From Circinella umbellata (Eukaryota > Mucoromycota > Mucoromycetes > Mucorales > Lichtheimiaceae): a stretch of 64,000 nucleotides of DNA. The position numbers and the translations under genes are program-made. The notes beneath the pieces are model-generated. The model was not told the DNA's origin. It saw only the letters and a program-made list of their open reading frames with translations, and searched no databases. The stretch spans positions 496,001-560,000 of the forward strand of contig JAIWNF010000015.1 in NCBI GenBank assembly GCA_025093555.1, written 5' to 3'. The first letter of the stretch is position 1. Each line of letters begins with the position of its first letter. This document shows positions 36,201 through 48,012 of the stretch, one piece after another.

Positions 36201-39100
36201 TGGGTGTCAGTTATCTTCTTATAAATTAAAATGACATTGACTTATATACAAAATAAAAGTTACAAATAAACAAACCTCATTGATAATAAGTAGTGTATTC
36301 TTAATGTCTTGTTCATCATATTGATCAACTAATTTTATTTCATTTTGTTTTTGAAAAAGACGAAGAAAAGTAGTATTTTTCACTGATAATTTTTAAAATA
36401 GTCAAATGTTACTTTAATGAATGACCACACACGCAAAATAATAATAATAAAAAAAATAAACAAAAGACAAGATATTTTGATTTGGATTCATATTTTTTGT
36501 AAAGTGATATTAAAAGATGAAAAACTGAAAGGAAAGGGTGACATAGGCCTTGATACTTTATTAATTTATATTTTAACTTTTAAGACTCAATTGATAGTTA
36601 GAAAATGGCCGTTCCGTTTAATGATCCTTACGTCCGTGCACTTTATATGAAACAATTGGAAACGCATAAAGTTGCATAATTAGAAAGGGACGTTGTTTCT
36701 TTTTTCTATTATTATTATTATAATGATGGATATTATTCGAATGAAAAAAAAGCTTGATATTTCTTTTGGTATAATTTTTATTTTATTCACTTTTGTTTAA
36801 TAATTTAATGCCTATTCATTTTTAAAAAGAAAGATATATTCGACATGATGTTATATATCAAGATGTTGTTATTATTATTTCTATGAACAGAAACACAAAT
36901 TATAATTGATTAATGATAGATAAACACACCACGTATCAATGATGTAATTAATTCAATTAGACACGTGTTGTTTTTATTCCTTATAGCATTATATAGTAAA
37001 AGAGAGTATATTCTTTATATTGATGATGGCATAATTTCCGATTGTTACCCATAACATTACTTGAGCATAATCTTTTTGTTTTTCTGCTCTCTACTCCTTT
37101 ATTGATGATGCTTATCATATTTATATTTGTTGGGAGTACTAAGCTGCAATCATTATTCTTTGAGTTTTATATTAATGAGATCTGATATCTTTATTTTTAT
37201 TTGTTATACTTGGAGTAAAAGTAGCTTGGAAAATATGTTCTCTTACGTCTAACTTCATTAAAGTAGCACTATAATGATTTTTTTCTTGATAAATATAAAA
37301 TGTACATGATTATCACAGTACATAGGGCTATTTAGATATAAACATTTACAATCACTGAAATATCTAGCAGTGGGTTAAACAATGCTCTCTATTTATATGA
37401 ACGAATGTGTTTCTTAATATAGCTTAAAAAAAGAAAAGAAGGATTTCTAAAGTAGAAGAGGAAAGTGGAGATAAATGATTATTGTAAAGCAATCTGTTTT
37501 TTTCACTTTAAGAAACAAAGTTGAAATAACACTCATCCCTATTTCTCTTTTTTGTTTCTCCTATCACAAGTACTAGCACATGAGCGATTATTATATACTC
37601 ACAACAATCGGGTCCGATCGTTCATTGTGTATTGAAAAAGTATGGTAAATGTTAAGCTAGGTAGTAAGACAATAAAAAAAACAGCGGGCTCAAGTTAAAT
37701 ATGATATGATTTGGTGGATGTCAGGGAACTTTTTTATTTGTATAAATACGTCAAAATATCAAACTTTAACTACTACTATATAGATAACTGATCACAGCCA
37801 GAAAAAGTAAATATAATACAAAAATCGTTTACTTCTTATGTGTCGTTCAAAGATTACAGATAAATAAATATCACGACCAAGACAAAAAAATGCTTTTTTT
37901 TTTTTGGTTTCCTTTTCATTAGTACTGCTACTGAACAAACTACTACATTCCTCCTTGGGCTTCATTCCTAGTTCGTATATAATCCAAAAACGTACTTTAC
38001 TCATTCCTTGTACGTACATAATTTACACTCATAAATTTATACACTTCAACATACATATAATTCATAACGTTTTGCAACAACAAAACACGAAAACAGTTAC
38101 TTTTACAAAAAACTTCATAATGACATGAACATTATCAAGATCGACAAAAAGCAAGAAAAATACTAGCTGAACAAGATAACAATGCTTGAAAAAAAACCGC
38201 TGAGACGAACATGATAACGAGCGTAATGATAATGAACAAGAAAGAAAATGTATGGAGAAAACAATTTGACGTCAATGCAAACTCAAGTTTTTTTTTTTTG
38301 CTACTTTGAGATTGCTTAACTCATGGATATTTCTATGATCAGGGGCGCTTAAGATGCTATCGAACCTTTCAACTTTTGAATACGTTGTTTCAGCAACGAT
38401 ATAGCAGCAACTATATCAATAGGGCAGTGTTTGGAATCTTTACCAACTTTTCAAGTGTCCGACCTGGTTGAAACTATAGTTTATAGGCTTTCCATAGTCG
38501 GAAACCTTTTAGACTGGGTGAAAAAAGTTGTGGAATTAAATCGCTTTTTATGGTGAGTTTGATGGGTCACACTCAAAAGCTGCTTGACCAAGCCAACCCC
38601 AGTAAAGAATAGAATTGCCCATACAACATGACATCATTCTCTATTAATAATGAATATGTTACATAATATTGAATAAAAAAGTAATTTGGGCCTATCTAAA
38701 AATTTTAACATACTTCATATTATTAATATTATTAGAATGTTATAATATTTATGGTTCGCAACAGGAACTAATGGAAATATATACTAGTAATCATAATTTG
38801 TTTTGAAACACTACGTAGAGTTTTTGAATTGATATAGAGATGCTGCATAAGCAAACAAAAAGTTTAACATGATTGAGTGAAAAGGGTTTCCGCCTTTTCC
38901 GCTATAGCGAAAACTCAACACTGAATAATATATATGTTTTTATAAAACATAATAGCATCTCTTCATATAATAAAATAATCATTGTTTTTTAAGAAGCATT
39001 ATGTATATATAGTTAACATTGAATTATGATTATAAAAGTATAAAATATGTAGGAGATGGGGAAGTTTAGTAGGAAAATGCACAATTGTATATAAAAAAAA
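33265..39100. other. 5.8-kb gene-poor region with coding-like remnants
   Basis: No intact gene was found. Minus-strand remnants at 33450-34022 contain peptide-like blocks (AANFMAYVQHQNDLSSFN, FRIIIETWRHYLTAQ, LPQYVNQCFLYIDNHLQ) interrupted by stops. Positions 34290-34425 are a purine-rich low-complexity tract with repeated gaagtagaaaaaa. A 24-codon frame lies at 36605-36679 and an exon-like minus-strand block at about 36280-36385. Positions 38330-38640 are less AT-rich and look like an old element. The rest is AT-rich spacer. Confidence 0.4.
36605..36679 (+). other. Very short ORF of unknown significance
   Basis: An ATG-to-TAA frame of 24 residues (MAVPFNDPYVRALYMKQLET then HKVA) with a protein-like composition unusual for this AT-rich neighbourhood. 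It could be the first exon of a lost gene or a small peptide. No ribosomal, secretory or domain signal was seen, and chance cannot be excluded. Confidence 0.2.
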
Positions 39101-40703
39101 TTACTGAACAAATTCAATTTCTTTTAATCTATCAGGTGCATAATCATTTTTATATTTATCATATAATTCTTTCAAGCTTTCCATATATTTTTCATGTAAT
39201 TCTCGTACTACTTGATCCTTTTCTTCTTCTGATACTTTGCTAGGTGGATCAATAGGTTTACCAACTAAATAATAATATTAATAGAGAATTACATTAAAAA
39301 TATATTCTATTTTATTGTTATTTTTTTTTTGTGTTTACTTACAAACAACATGCATTGGTTTTCGATAAGGTAAAAGTCCAATATCATCTATATATATATA
39401 TATATTCATTAACTATTATACTATAACTCACTACCCGTCACTTTATGAAAAACAAAAAACTTACAGTTAAAAACACCCCGACCATGAAACAATGGTAGAG
39501 TAAATCCAGCTAATCTTTGTGTTTTTGTTTGTAATTTTCTTAACCATGATCCATCATCATTTTTTACTTGTTCATATAAATCATTTTCACCAAAATTAAT
39601 AACAGGAACTAAACTAGCACCTGTTTCTACTGCAATTCTTACAAATCCAAGTCGTTTTTTAATTGTTAATTCCATCACACCAGGACGAGCATTTAATGAT
39701 TCAGAAGCTCCACCAATAACAATAGCAATGGATCGACCAGGACCTGACTTTAAAACTGTTTTGCATGATTGACGTGAAACATCACACATACCTAACGCCA
39801 AGATATATTCACGATGAAAAGGGATTTTGAAATTACTTGATAATGTCATAAGAGAAGGAATAATACCAGGAAATTTTTTACTAAATCCATTTCCTTCACT
39901 TGCAAATGTAGCAATAGCACCTATTGAAATAATTCCATGAGGATGATAACTATAATATATAAAATTATTTGTTCATTAGTTTATATATGAAGTATATGTA
40001 TATATATGTCTATAAATAAGAGAAATGTTGTCAATTCGAGCGCACGGGGCTCTTCTTTGTACAACCCTAATTTTGCTGACTTCTATATTTATGCTAAAAA
40101 GAAAAAAAAAATTACCCAAACTTTGAAAAAAAAAAAAAAAAAACATCAGATAAAAAAGGTCAAAATTTGGGGGTATTTTTTATAATAGTAGAGAGGGACT
40201 AATTTTTACTAGGATCTAAATCGACTTCCTTAAATAATGAAATTTCTTATTAGTTTTTTTTTTGTTTTGTTTCGTTTCCTAATAAATAAAATTCCTTTTT
40301 ACCTTGGTAATAGTGGTTGGGAAATAACCAGCAAAATAATTCCAATAAGACCAATTTCGAATGGCTTCTCTTCTTCTACCTCCTTGTACAGGTGCTTTAT
40401 CCACATAGAGCCAAATAATATAAGCAAGAGCTAATGGCCAAAAGACTGGAATGGCTGCAATAAAAAGAAATATACAAAAGAAAAGAGCTGGTTCTATTCC
40501 CCAAAATAAAACTATGTTTTTTTTTTTTTTACATTTCGAAATGTTTTAAAAAAAAAAAAGCTGTCAAAAATATTGGTTCAAACTAAAAAAAAAAGTGATA
40601 TAATTTTATTACCTGCAGCTGTTTGAAGTCTACGTTTCCATGGTACATGAAGTGGTGCCATGACAGGCAATTCTTCAGGCTGTCGAGATTTCTCGTTTGA
40701 CAT
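39101..40703 (-). CDS. DGA1: Diacylglycerol acyltransferase, DGAT2 family
   Basis: Six exons on the minus strand (40703-40613, 40454-40303, 40228-40200, 39949-39465, 39387-39343, 39264-39101) encode 321 aa. The enzyme transfers an acyl group from acyl-CoA to diacylglycerol to make triacylglycerol, at the ER and lipid droplets. Marks: N-terminal WKRRLQT and a membrane segment (IPVFWPLALAYIIWLYV), a YWNYFAGYFP block, LDPSKN, the catalytic YHPHG, GGASESLNARPG, RLGFVRIAVETGASLVPVINFGENDLY, RGVFNYDIGLLPYRKP, and FGKPIDPP with the C-terminal LHEKYMESLKELYDKYK. Exon 3 is tentative: its donor is the unusual GTCCCT and splicing to exon 4 gives NYYHPHG, lacking the (I/V)FG normally before YHPHG. The frame is kept, but see the finding on this intron. 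Confidence 0.92.
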
Positions 40704-43700
40704 GTTTTTTGAAAAAAACGAAAAAACAAACTTAATCACGTAATGTTACAAAAAGGAAAGAGAAAAAAATAAATCGATAAATAAAAAAATAGAGAGTAAG
40801 AGAAAACCATGCTTCGGAATTAAAATGAAATAAAGATTGAGGGGGGTTCCCTTTAAGCACAATTGGAAGGGTAAATTATCTTTATTTACCTAATAATTCT
40901 CGCGAACGTCGCGAAAATTTTTCATGACACGACCAGTAGCTTACTTTTTGCGTATTAGATATGAATTCAATGGGAAAAACGTACATTCGATGATTATAAT
41001 GATGACAGACAAGGTGTTCCGCCTCAAGATCATGATATGGTATGTATAATAGATAAACATGAAGAAAAAAGCAAGTTACAAAAAGATCATTCTGATGATT
41101 ATCTCTTTGGAGAAAAAAACGAAGGATTTTGTAATTTGGTTTAACTTTTGTTCTTTCCCATCCCTCCTTTCTACTTGTATATGATGTAAACAAACAAAAA
41201 AACATTTAATATTATTCAATTGTTTTTTTTACAGGTTTTAGGTTTATGATATAAAATATAAAAATATAATATGAATATTGGTTGTACAATATTGTTCTCT
41301 ATATATTTATAAAGACTATGTAAAAGTCAAAAAACAGTAAATTTATAAAAAAAAACATTGGTGTTCGTTCTTTGCTTTCTCTCCTTGCTTTTAATTTTAA
41401 ACACACATGCTCATAGACGAGCTCAAATGTTATTAACATCTTTAAGTACTACGCTTTCATCACATATTCTCAATGTTTACCCATTTTGTTATGTCAGAAA
41501 TGTACATGATGATATACCATATATATTAATTATAAAACCATTCAATCCATTCGATTCCATCCATACCTGTGTATGTAACATACCAATTCATTATTAAAAC
41601 TATAAGTTTGAATTAGTGCGTTTTGATCCATCCATCTGTCCATATATAGTTATTTATAATTCTTATTGGCATCACACTTTGTATGTACAGAGATACATAA
41701 GCAAAATTCTTGAACCAAACCCTGAAACAACTTGAGCCCAAAGAGCTCATTCACTTCCAATTCATGCGAGCTATTCATTAAAGTTTTTCGACCACTTTTG
41801 GTATAAATATATGCGCATAGTGCTGTTTCTTTTTCTTAGGTGATCGGATCCATTCATCAAGTCGATATTGAAACTAAAGACCAAATCCCCATGATAAAAA
41901 CCTAATCCACAGAAATTTAATACCTGAAACATCATAGTTTGTAAGGTAGTGTGGGGAGAACATTAAAAGATTAATTGACTTGACATTTCACATGCTTTAT
42001 ACAGTGGTCGGTTGGCAACAAAGATAATGGAAGAAGATAACCCCCCCCCGCCTTTAAGCATAATACACCAAAACTAGTTCCCTTGACGACAATGATATTA
42101 CATAGACTTGTCAATGACACGTTATTTATTATTGTTTATGTATAACTGTTGAAACAAACTATCTATTGTTTTAACTTGAGTGTAATTGCAGGAACCTTTG
42201 ATGGTTTTATACCAAGTCAACTTCAATTGAGTAGTATCAAAACGCAATCGGGTCTTGCATTATAAACATTTCTTCACATTCCAGAAAACAAAGGTCATAA
42301 AAATATTCAAATAGTAACTCTAAACTACTTTAAATCTATCATGACATTTAGCCATAAATGTCATCCAAGAGACTTTGCCACTGTACGTAAAATAATTCTA
42401 CGTATGGGCTATTTCAAGCTTCTTCACTCGCTGAAATCCATTATAAAATAAGCTAATCTATGGAGTTTTTTTTATTTTTTTAAAATATAACCCCTCTCTC
42501 TTTCGTAAACTTTAAAAGGTCCCTACAGCTTCTTGGTATGGTTTCAAGTTCATTTGAAAAAAAAAAAAAAAAAAAAAAAAAGTTGGTGCGCATATAATTG
42601 CCCTTTTTGCGTGCGAAAGAAAGGTAAATGATTTATGCTTCTTCTCAAAATCGGAAATTCTTTATTTTTAACTCCCTGACTCAACAAAAAAAAAAAAATC
42701 CGTGGTGCCCTACTATAGCATGTATATTTACATGCTATACAAGTAAATACGTACAACCCAATTTTAAAATTATAATACACACTTTTATATTCATTTGGTG
42801 TATATGTCGCAGAAAATCCTTCTCACAAAATTAAGTGTTTTGATCTCAAGAGAAGTTTTGGTTTTAAACATAATATAGACAACATTCTTATTTTCCTTTG
42901 GGCAACATAAACACTAAGAAATGCACAAATATATATTCGTATAAAATACAAGAGTGTATTATAGAAGAAGAATGTTTTAAGTCTCAATAGTTAACAATAA
43001 AGCAAATATACTAGAAACGAAAAGAGCAGCGAAGGACAAAACAAGATGGGGTCAGGGTATTGCCTAACAGCCTTGAAAACTGTCTAAACAGGCCCAACGG
43101 TTTGAGATGATTTTTTTTCCATTCATCAGTTTCGTCATAAAATGCATTCTCTTCATACCAATTTATAATGTCAATAAAGTGCTATTTATTGACTGTTCAT
43201 TAGTAGTCCAAGAACTACTTTTGTTTATTACTTTTTTTTTTTATCATACGCCGTTTTTAAACTTGAATGATTACTATAAGAACTTAAAAAAAACCTTTCT
43301 TTTTTTCCTTCTTCAAAGCATTTTTTCCAATCCGTTTTTTCTTAAGTAAACCCCAATTTTTCAAGAAAAAGGAATAAGCATTGGGTAACCTACAAAAATG
43401 GTTACACAAGGTTCCTGGATATTTTGTGTGGTTCACTATCTGGACTACGTATGATTGTAAGAATACAGAAATCCGTCTTCTATAATGATAACAGATAACA
43501 GTTGCGTAGTGTAGATATATCATATCGTCAACCGCACAGAGTCTAATCTTAATATCAATTATCTTATACTCATAATGCACACAGTCATGATAAATATAAT
43601 TCTCACGTATACACATATCAATATATCCCACCGATAATAAGATTCATACAATAAATAGAGAGATCCTATTTCATTTTAATAAACTTCAGGTCTTTTGAGT

Positions 43701-44297
43701 CTCGTTGACTTTTTAACGTCTCTTTTATTTATTCAAGTTCCGATTGATATAAAAGGTAGATGCATATTATCAACTGAAGACTATCTCTCTACTTGAATAA
43801 TTTATTTTTTTGTATTTTCATAAGACTTCTTTGTTTACCTCCTCTTATATTATTTCCAATCGCGTCTATCCATGTCACATTCATCCAGAGAATAGATATC
43901 TATTTTCAGTCTTCTACACTGTATATATAAGCTGTTCATTATGTCTTGAATAGCATTGAGAGTTTTTATACAGGATCTACTACTAAAATGTTCAGTAGTA
44001 AAATCAAATAATTATCACGAACAAGCAATTTAGGTGTTTGTAAAAATAGGACAGTATAAAAAGCACATGGGTAATAAAGTCACATAGCATCATATAAAAA
44101 AAAAGTACTGGGTATGCATTTTTTTTTGTTCCTCATTATCACACATTAAAACTTACCAGAGACTTATTCTATGCATAGATGGGTAATCCGCATTAAAAAA
44201 TTTCTAGATAAAAATACAAAAAAAAAAGTGAGATTATTTATTGTTCTATGTGTACAGAAGTATTATTATTATTATTTGAAAAGAAAAGAAAAAAAAA
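40704..44297. other. 3.6-kb intergenic region
   Basis: The left part is the probable promoter of the acyltransferase (A/T runs to about 40830). No complete gene follows. At 42192-42268 an acceptor-like tgtaattgcag precedes a short open frame (GTFDGFIPSQLQLSSIKTQS, then GLAL and a stop), which is exon-like but orphaned. A run of 24 or so A residues lies near 42557. The right end is the 3' flank of the HMG-box gene. Confidence 0.45.
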
Positions 44298-46092
44298 CTA
44301 CTCGGATTGCTTTGATCCGAATTTGTTTGGATTGATAACAAAACGAATCTGATCCAAATTTTCTTCAACCCTTTTCTTCTTGGCGTTGGTCAAGAAACAA
44401 GGACTAGCACGTTTGACACCTTCAGGCCACCCTTGTAGTACAATCTCCTTGTACATCTTCTCATCTTTCCATTGCATGTTTTCACCTATAATACCACAGC
44501 CATAATTATCCATAACAGCTTGTTCTGTAAATTGATTTATTAGTATCATTATATATATAAAAAGATATTTCTTTTTTTTTAATACTTACTATATTTGTCA
44601 AGGATTTTATTTTTAAGCCATGTATTGTAGGCGTGTTGCTTGGTTGCCGGGAGTCGAGTCAGGGTGGTATGAATCTCAGTAGAAAGAGCGGGCGTGGTAG
44701 TAGAGGGTGATGCTATATTTAATAAAGCTGATGATGTTAACACGTATATCTGTAATAGCGCCACATAACAAAAAAGAAAATTAATAGGGATATTGGACAT
44801 TTTCAAAACTTACTGAGTTTGGCTTCTTCGTTTAAACAGAGCATCCGAAATTGGAACTCTCGTATGAACGAGTTTGGCGTAAATTCCACCTCATCTCTTG
44901 TCATCATTTTAAGGAATCGATGACCACAGTCTATAAACAGAAAAAAAATATAGAATTAAAAAATCAATGTATGCTGATGACCACAACTAATCTATACATC
45001 CACTCAGTACTATGTTTGCTTTTTATAAAATATATTACCTGAACCAAATTCGCTGTGAGGTGGTTCGATAGAAGTTAGGGTGTCGCAGGGTGCAAGAATG
45101 CAAATGCTTTCTACACCACATTCTTCCCGAAGCATATGTAAGTTTTTTGTGAGACAATTGGATAATAAATTGAATCGTTTAGACTTTGATTCATAAGAGA
45201 AGGGTACAGTTTTACCCTCCTTTGCATTAAAGGCCTTCGCCTTCAACTTGAAGACTTCTTTCTCTTCCACCGTGAGAGCATTCCAAGTTGTGGCCTTGCG
45301 AGAAATAATGTTCCCCATTTGCTTGGAATCTCTCTTTAGATCTTCCCGGTCTAAAAAAAAGGCAAGACAAACAGCATGTGTTAATATATCAAATGTAAGT
45401 TATTCTATCCGTTCCTTCCCCCCCCCCATATCCATTTGACTATAGAGACCCCCTAAAACATTCTTTTATTCACCCCTTCCTCACAAAACTAATATAAATA
45501 TCCAAATATGTTTTTTTTAGTCCATTCCCTAAAACTGTTCCCGCTCTTACTACTGCATTACTGTATTAATTTTTTTTTCTTTACCTTGATCACTGAATTG
45601 CTCAGAAAGATAAGCACCATAACCGGTACGCAATCCAGTGTTCTTACTAAGAATAGGCAGCTTCATCGGCTCTAATGATTCCACTCGTCTACCATACTTT
45701 TCTGCGATCCGGGCACGCCCTACCCTCAATTCCTCGGCGATTCGGCTTTCCAGAGCAGCAAGCTCAACACGCATCGCCGAATCGGGATCCACTGGATCCG
45801 TCAAGTCACTACTACTGATGCTCGAGATGTTGGTTCTCGTCGTTCCAATAGTCAACGGTGTCAAACGCTTGAGTCGATCGATTTCTGATTGAAGCGTAGT
45901 GAGTTGTTCAGGACTACCATCGACATGACCATCCAACAATCGAAAAAGGTGGGGTTCCTTTTCTACCCATTCCATCTCCTCCCTACTTCTTTCACCAAAA
46001 TCCTTGGAAAGAATCATTAAAGTTTTTTCAAAGACCTCAATGAGTTGGACATTATCCTTTTCAAGCAAGTTGTGAGTGTTGTTCATTGACAT
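44298..46092 (-). CDS. HMG-box-like DNA-binding protein of unknown role
   Basis: Five exons on the minus strand (46092-45585, 45350-45039, 44930-44814, 44727-44590, 44524-44298) encode 433 aa. The N-terminal 150 residues are charged and helical (VFEKTLMILSKDFGERSREE; RVELAALESRIAEELRVGRA), possibly coiled coil. Across the first intron lies an HMG-box-like helix set: YGAYLSEQFSDQ, then SKQMGNIISRKATTWNALTV and EEKEVFKLKAKAFN, with the W..L...EK..F...A pattern of helix 3. The C-terminal half has no known domain (HMLREECGVESICILAPCDT; WKDEKMYKEIVLQGWPEGVK; DQIRFVINPNKFGSK). The acceptor of exon 4 (tcatcag) was chosen because the nearer-upstream AG breaks the frame. An upstream in-frame extension to 46212 lacks ATG. 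It may be a sequence-specific regulator; the role is inferred only. Confidence 0.78.
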
Positions 46093-47004
46093 TTTTTTTT
46101 TAAGAATAAATAAGGTTGTCTCGAAAAAAAAAGGTTGTCTCCAAAAAAAAAAAAAAGGATAGGAACAAGTAAGCTTTGACAGCTGAGTTATCAGCTTTTT
46201 TTGTTGGTCCACTCAACAAGCTGAGATGGGTTTTTTGCGATCGACTCAACAATAGGAATGGTAAATGAATAGCTCAACAGTAAAGAGAGTCGGAGCACTA
46301 GAAGATCACTAAAACTTGTATCCTTTTTGATTCTCACCAGAACAATAAAAAGAAGTCTTAAATGTATTGTATTTAACTAATACTTTTTGTCCCCAAATTC
46401 AATATTTCTATGAAACATAGAGAGTGTGTGAAATTTTATTCTGAGCCAGTTGTTAAAATCAAAATCACCTGGTTTGACTATTTTTTTTTTTGACAGATTC
46501 CATTTAAAGTTTTTTTCTTGTCATACAAAAAAAAAAAAAGGTACTGCGGAACAATACCAAGCTTTTTGAAGTGAGAGGGTGGGATTATAAAGAGGATATG
46601 AAACTCATCAATGTTGTATAGATAATTTAAACCATTTCTCCTTCTCAGAAATAAATCATTTATAAAAGTTATCTACACAACAAGAAAACAATGCTAACGT
46701 ACTTTTTTTTAAAACTTTTGCCACCTCAACTAACACATGTTCGTCGTTGTCGTCTCTGAATGGACCCTGAATTCTCTGAGTGGACCGCAGCAAATGGGGA
46801 AACAAAAGAATTTTTTTTATTATAATCCCCCATTTTCTTTTTTTTTTTTTTTTTTGTTTACAAGCTCCGTATTTAAATAGGGCTGCATATATATCCCACT
46901 TTCTTTTTTTTGCTCTCTCTCTTTTTTTTTTTAATTTTTCTGCAAAAAAAACCTTCCTCCCTCACACACACACACACACACATACTCTCCAGAAAAAAAA
47001 AATC
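46093..47004. promoter_or_regulatory. Divergent promoter region between the HMG-box and Sqs1-type genes
   Basis: These 912 bp lie between two divergent start codons. The part next to the Sqs1-type gene is T/C-rich and ends in a (CA)n run (46963-46981) followed by the start context atcATGCC. At 46751 and 46772 there is an imperfect direct repeat, tctctgaatggacc and tctctgagtggacc (first g a/g different), which could be a factor-binding pair. A TATA-like tatttaaatag occurs near 46870. Confidence 0.45.
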
Positions 47005-47979
47005 ATGCCTAAAAATAAAGGAAGTCGAGGTGGTTCATTTAGAGGAAGAGGACGTGGAGGAAATCGAGGTGGTAGTAGTCGTGGAAGAGGTGGTGGTGGT
47101 AGTAAAAGTCGTGGTGGACGTCAAAATAATAATAATGGACCTGGAAAAAGTAATAGTGGACGCCATCCACTTTATCCAACGTCACAAGGATTCGTCTATA
47201 AAGTACAATCGGAATATTATGATCCAGAAACAAGTGAAGACGATTTCGAAGATGATTTTCCAGTTTTTGGACAATTTGGTACCGTTGATGATCCAAACTT
47301 TGATCCTGATATTGAAATACTTGAAGCCAAAGGTAAAATGAGAACGCACTTGATAATTTTTTTTTTTTTTTTTATCTAAAAGATATATACTCATTTTGAA
47401 AAATAGAAGCAAAAACAACAAAACAACGTAAAGTACTTGATCACCGAGCATTACTTGAATCACGACAACAACAATCTTGGCATGGTGATTCCAAAACAGG
47501 AATGATCCGCAGTAGTCGTAATAATGATAAAGTTCAAATTCGTAGTCAAACATATACAAAAGCTGTTACATTTACTCGTTCTTCTACCATGCTTAATAAT
47601 GACGATAACAATCAAAATAACCATGGTAAAATATTTCTATTCTTGGAAAGAAAAAATATTATGTCCTCTAGAGGATATATATATACCTATAACTTTTTAC
47701 ACTAAAAAAAAAAAACTCTACACACTATTTAAATCAGAAAATTCAGTTGAACCAGAAGCAACAACAGAACGAATAATTATTGAAGAAGCGGATGAATCAT
47801 CCAGTTTTTATTTTAATTTTTCAGATCCTAATGATAATATCATTGATGAAATGAATGATCATGAAACTTCTCAACAGGACGATGATGATGATGAAACACC
47901 TGGTCTTGGATTTTATTTTGATTCGAATCCAGGTCCTGTTTCTTTTAATGCATTTTCTTCTTCTTCTTCTTCTTCAAAT

Positions 47980-48012
<33 letters not shown>

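Noticed and set aside
38350..38372. tRNA B-box-like ggttcgata on the minus strand
   Set aside because: No A box at the right distance and no cloverleaf could be formed.
40882..41205. Minus-strand ORF upstream of the acyltransferase
   Set aside because: Composition is random-like (Cys/His/Phe-rich), with no domain; it lies in the promoter region of the DGAT2 gene.
44298..46092. Mucoralean sex locus (sexM/sexP HMG gene)
   Set aside because: The expected neighbours (triose-phosphate transporter and RNA helicase genes) are absent and the C-terminal half does not resemble those proteins.
47039..47559. Long minus-strand and alternative-frame ORFs in the Sqs1-type gene
   Set aside because: These are shadows of the RGG and acidic low-complexity codons of the real gene.
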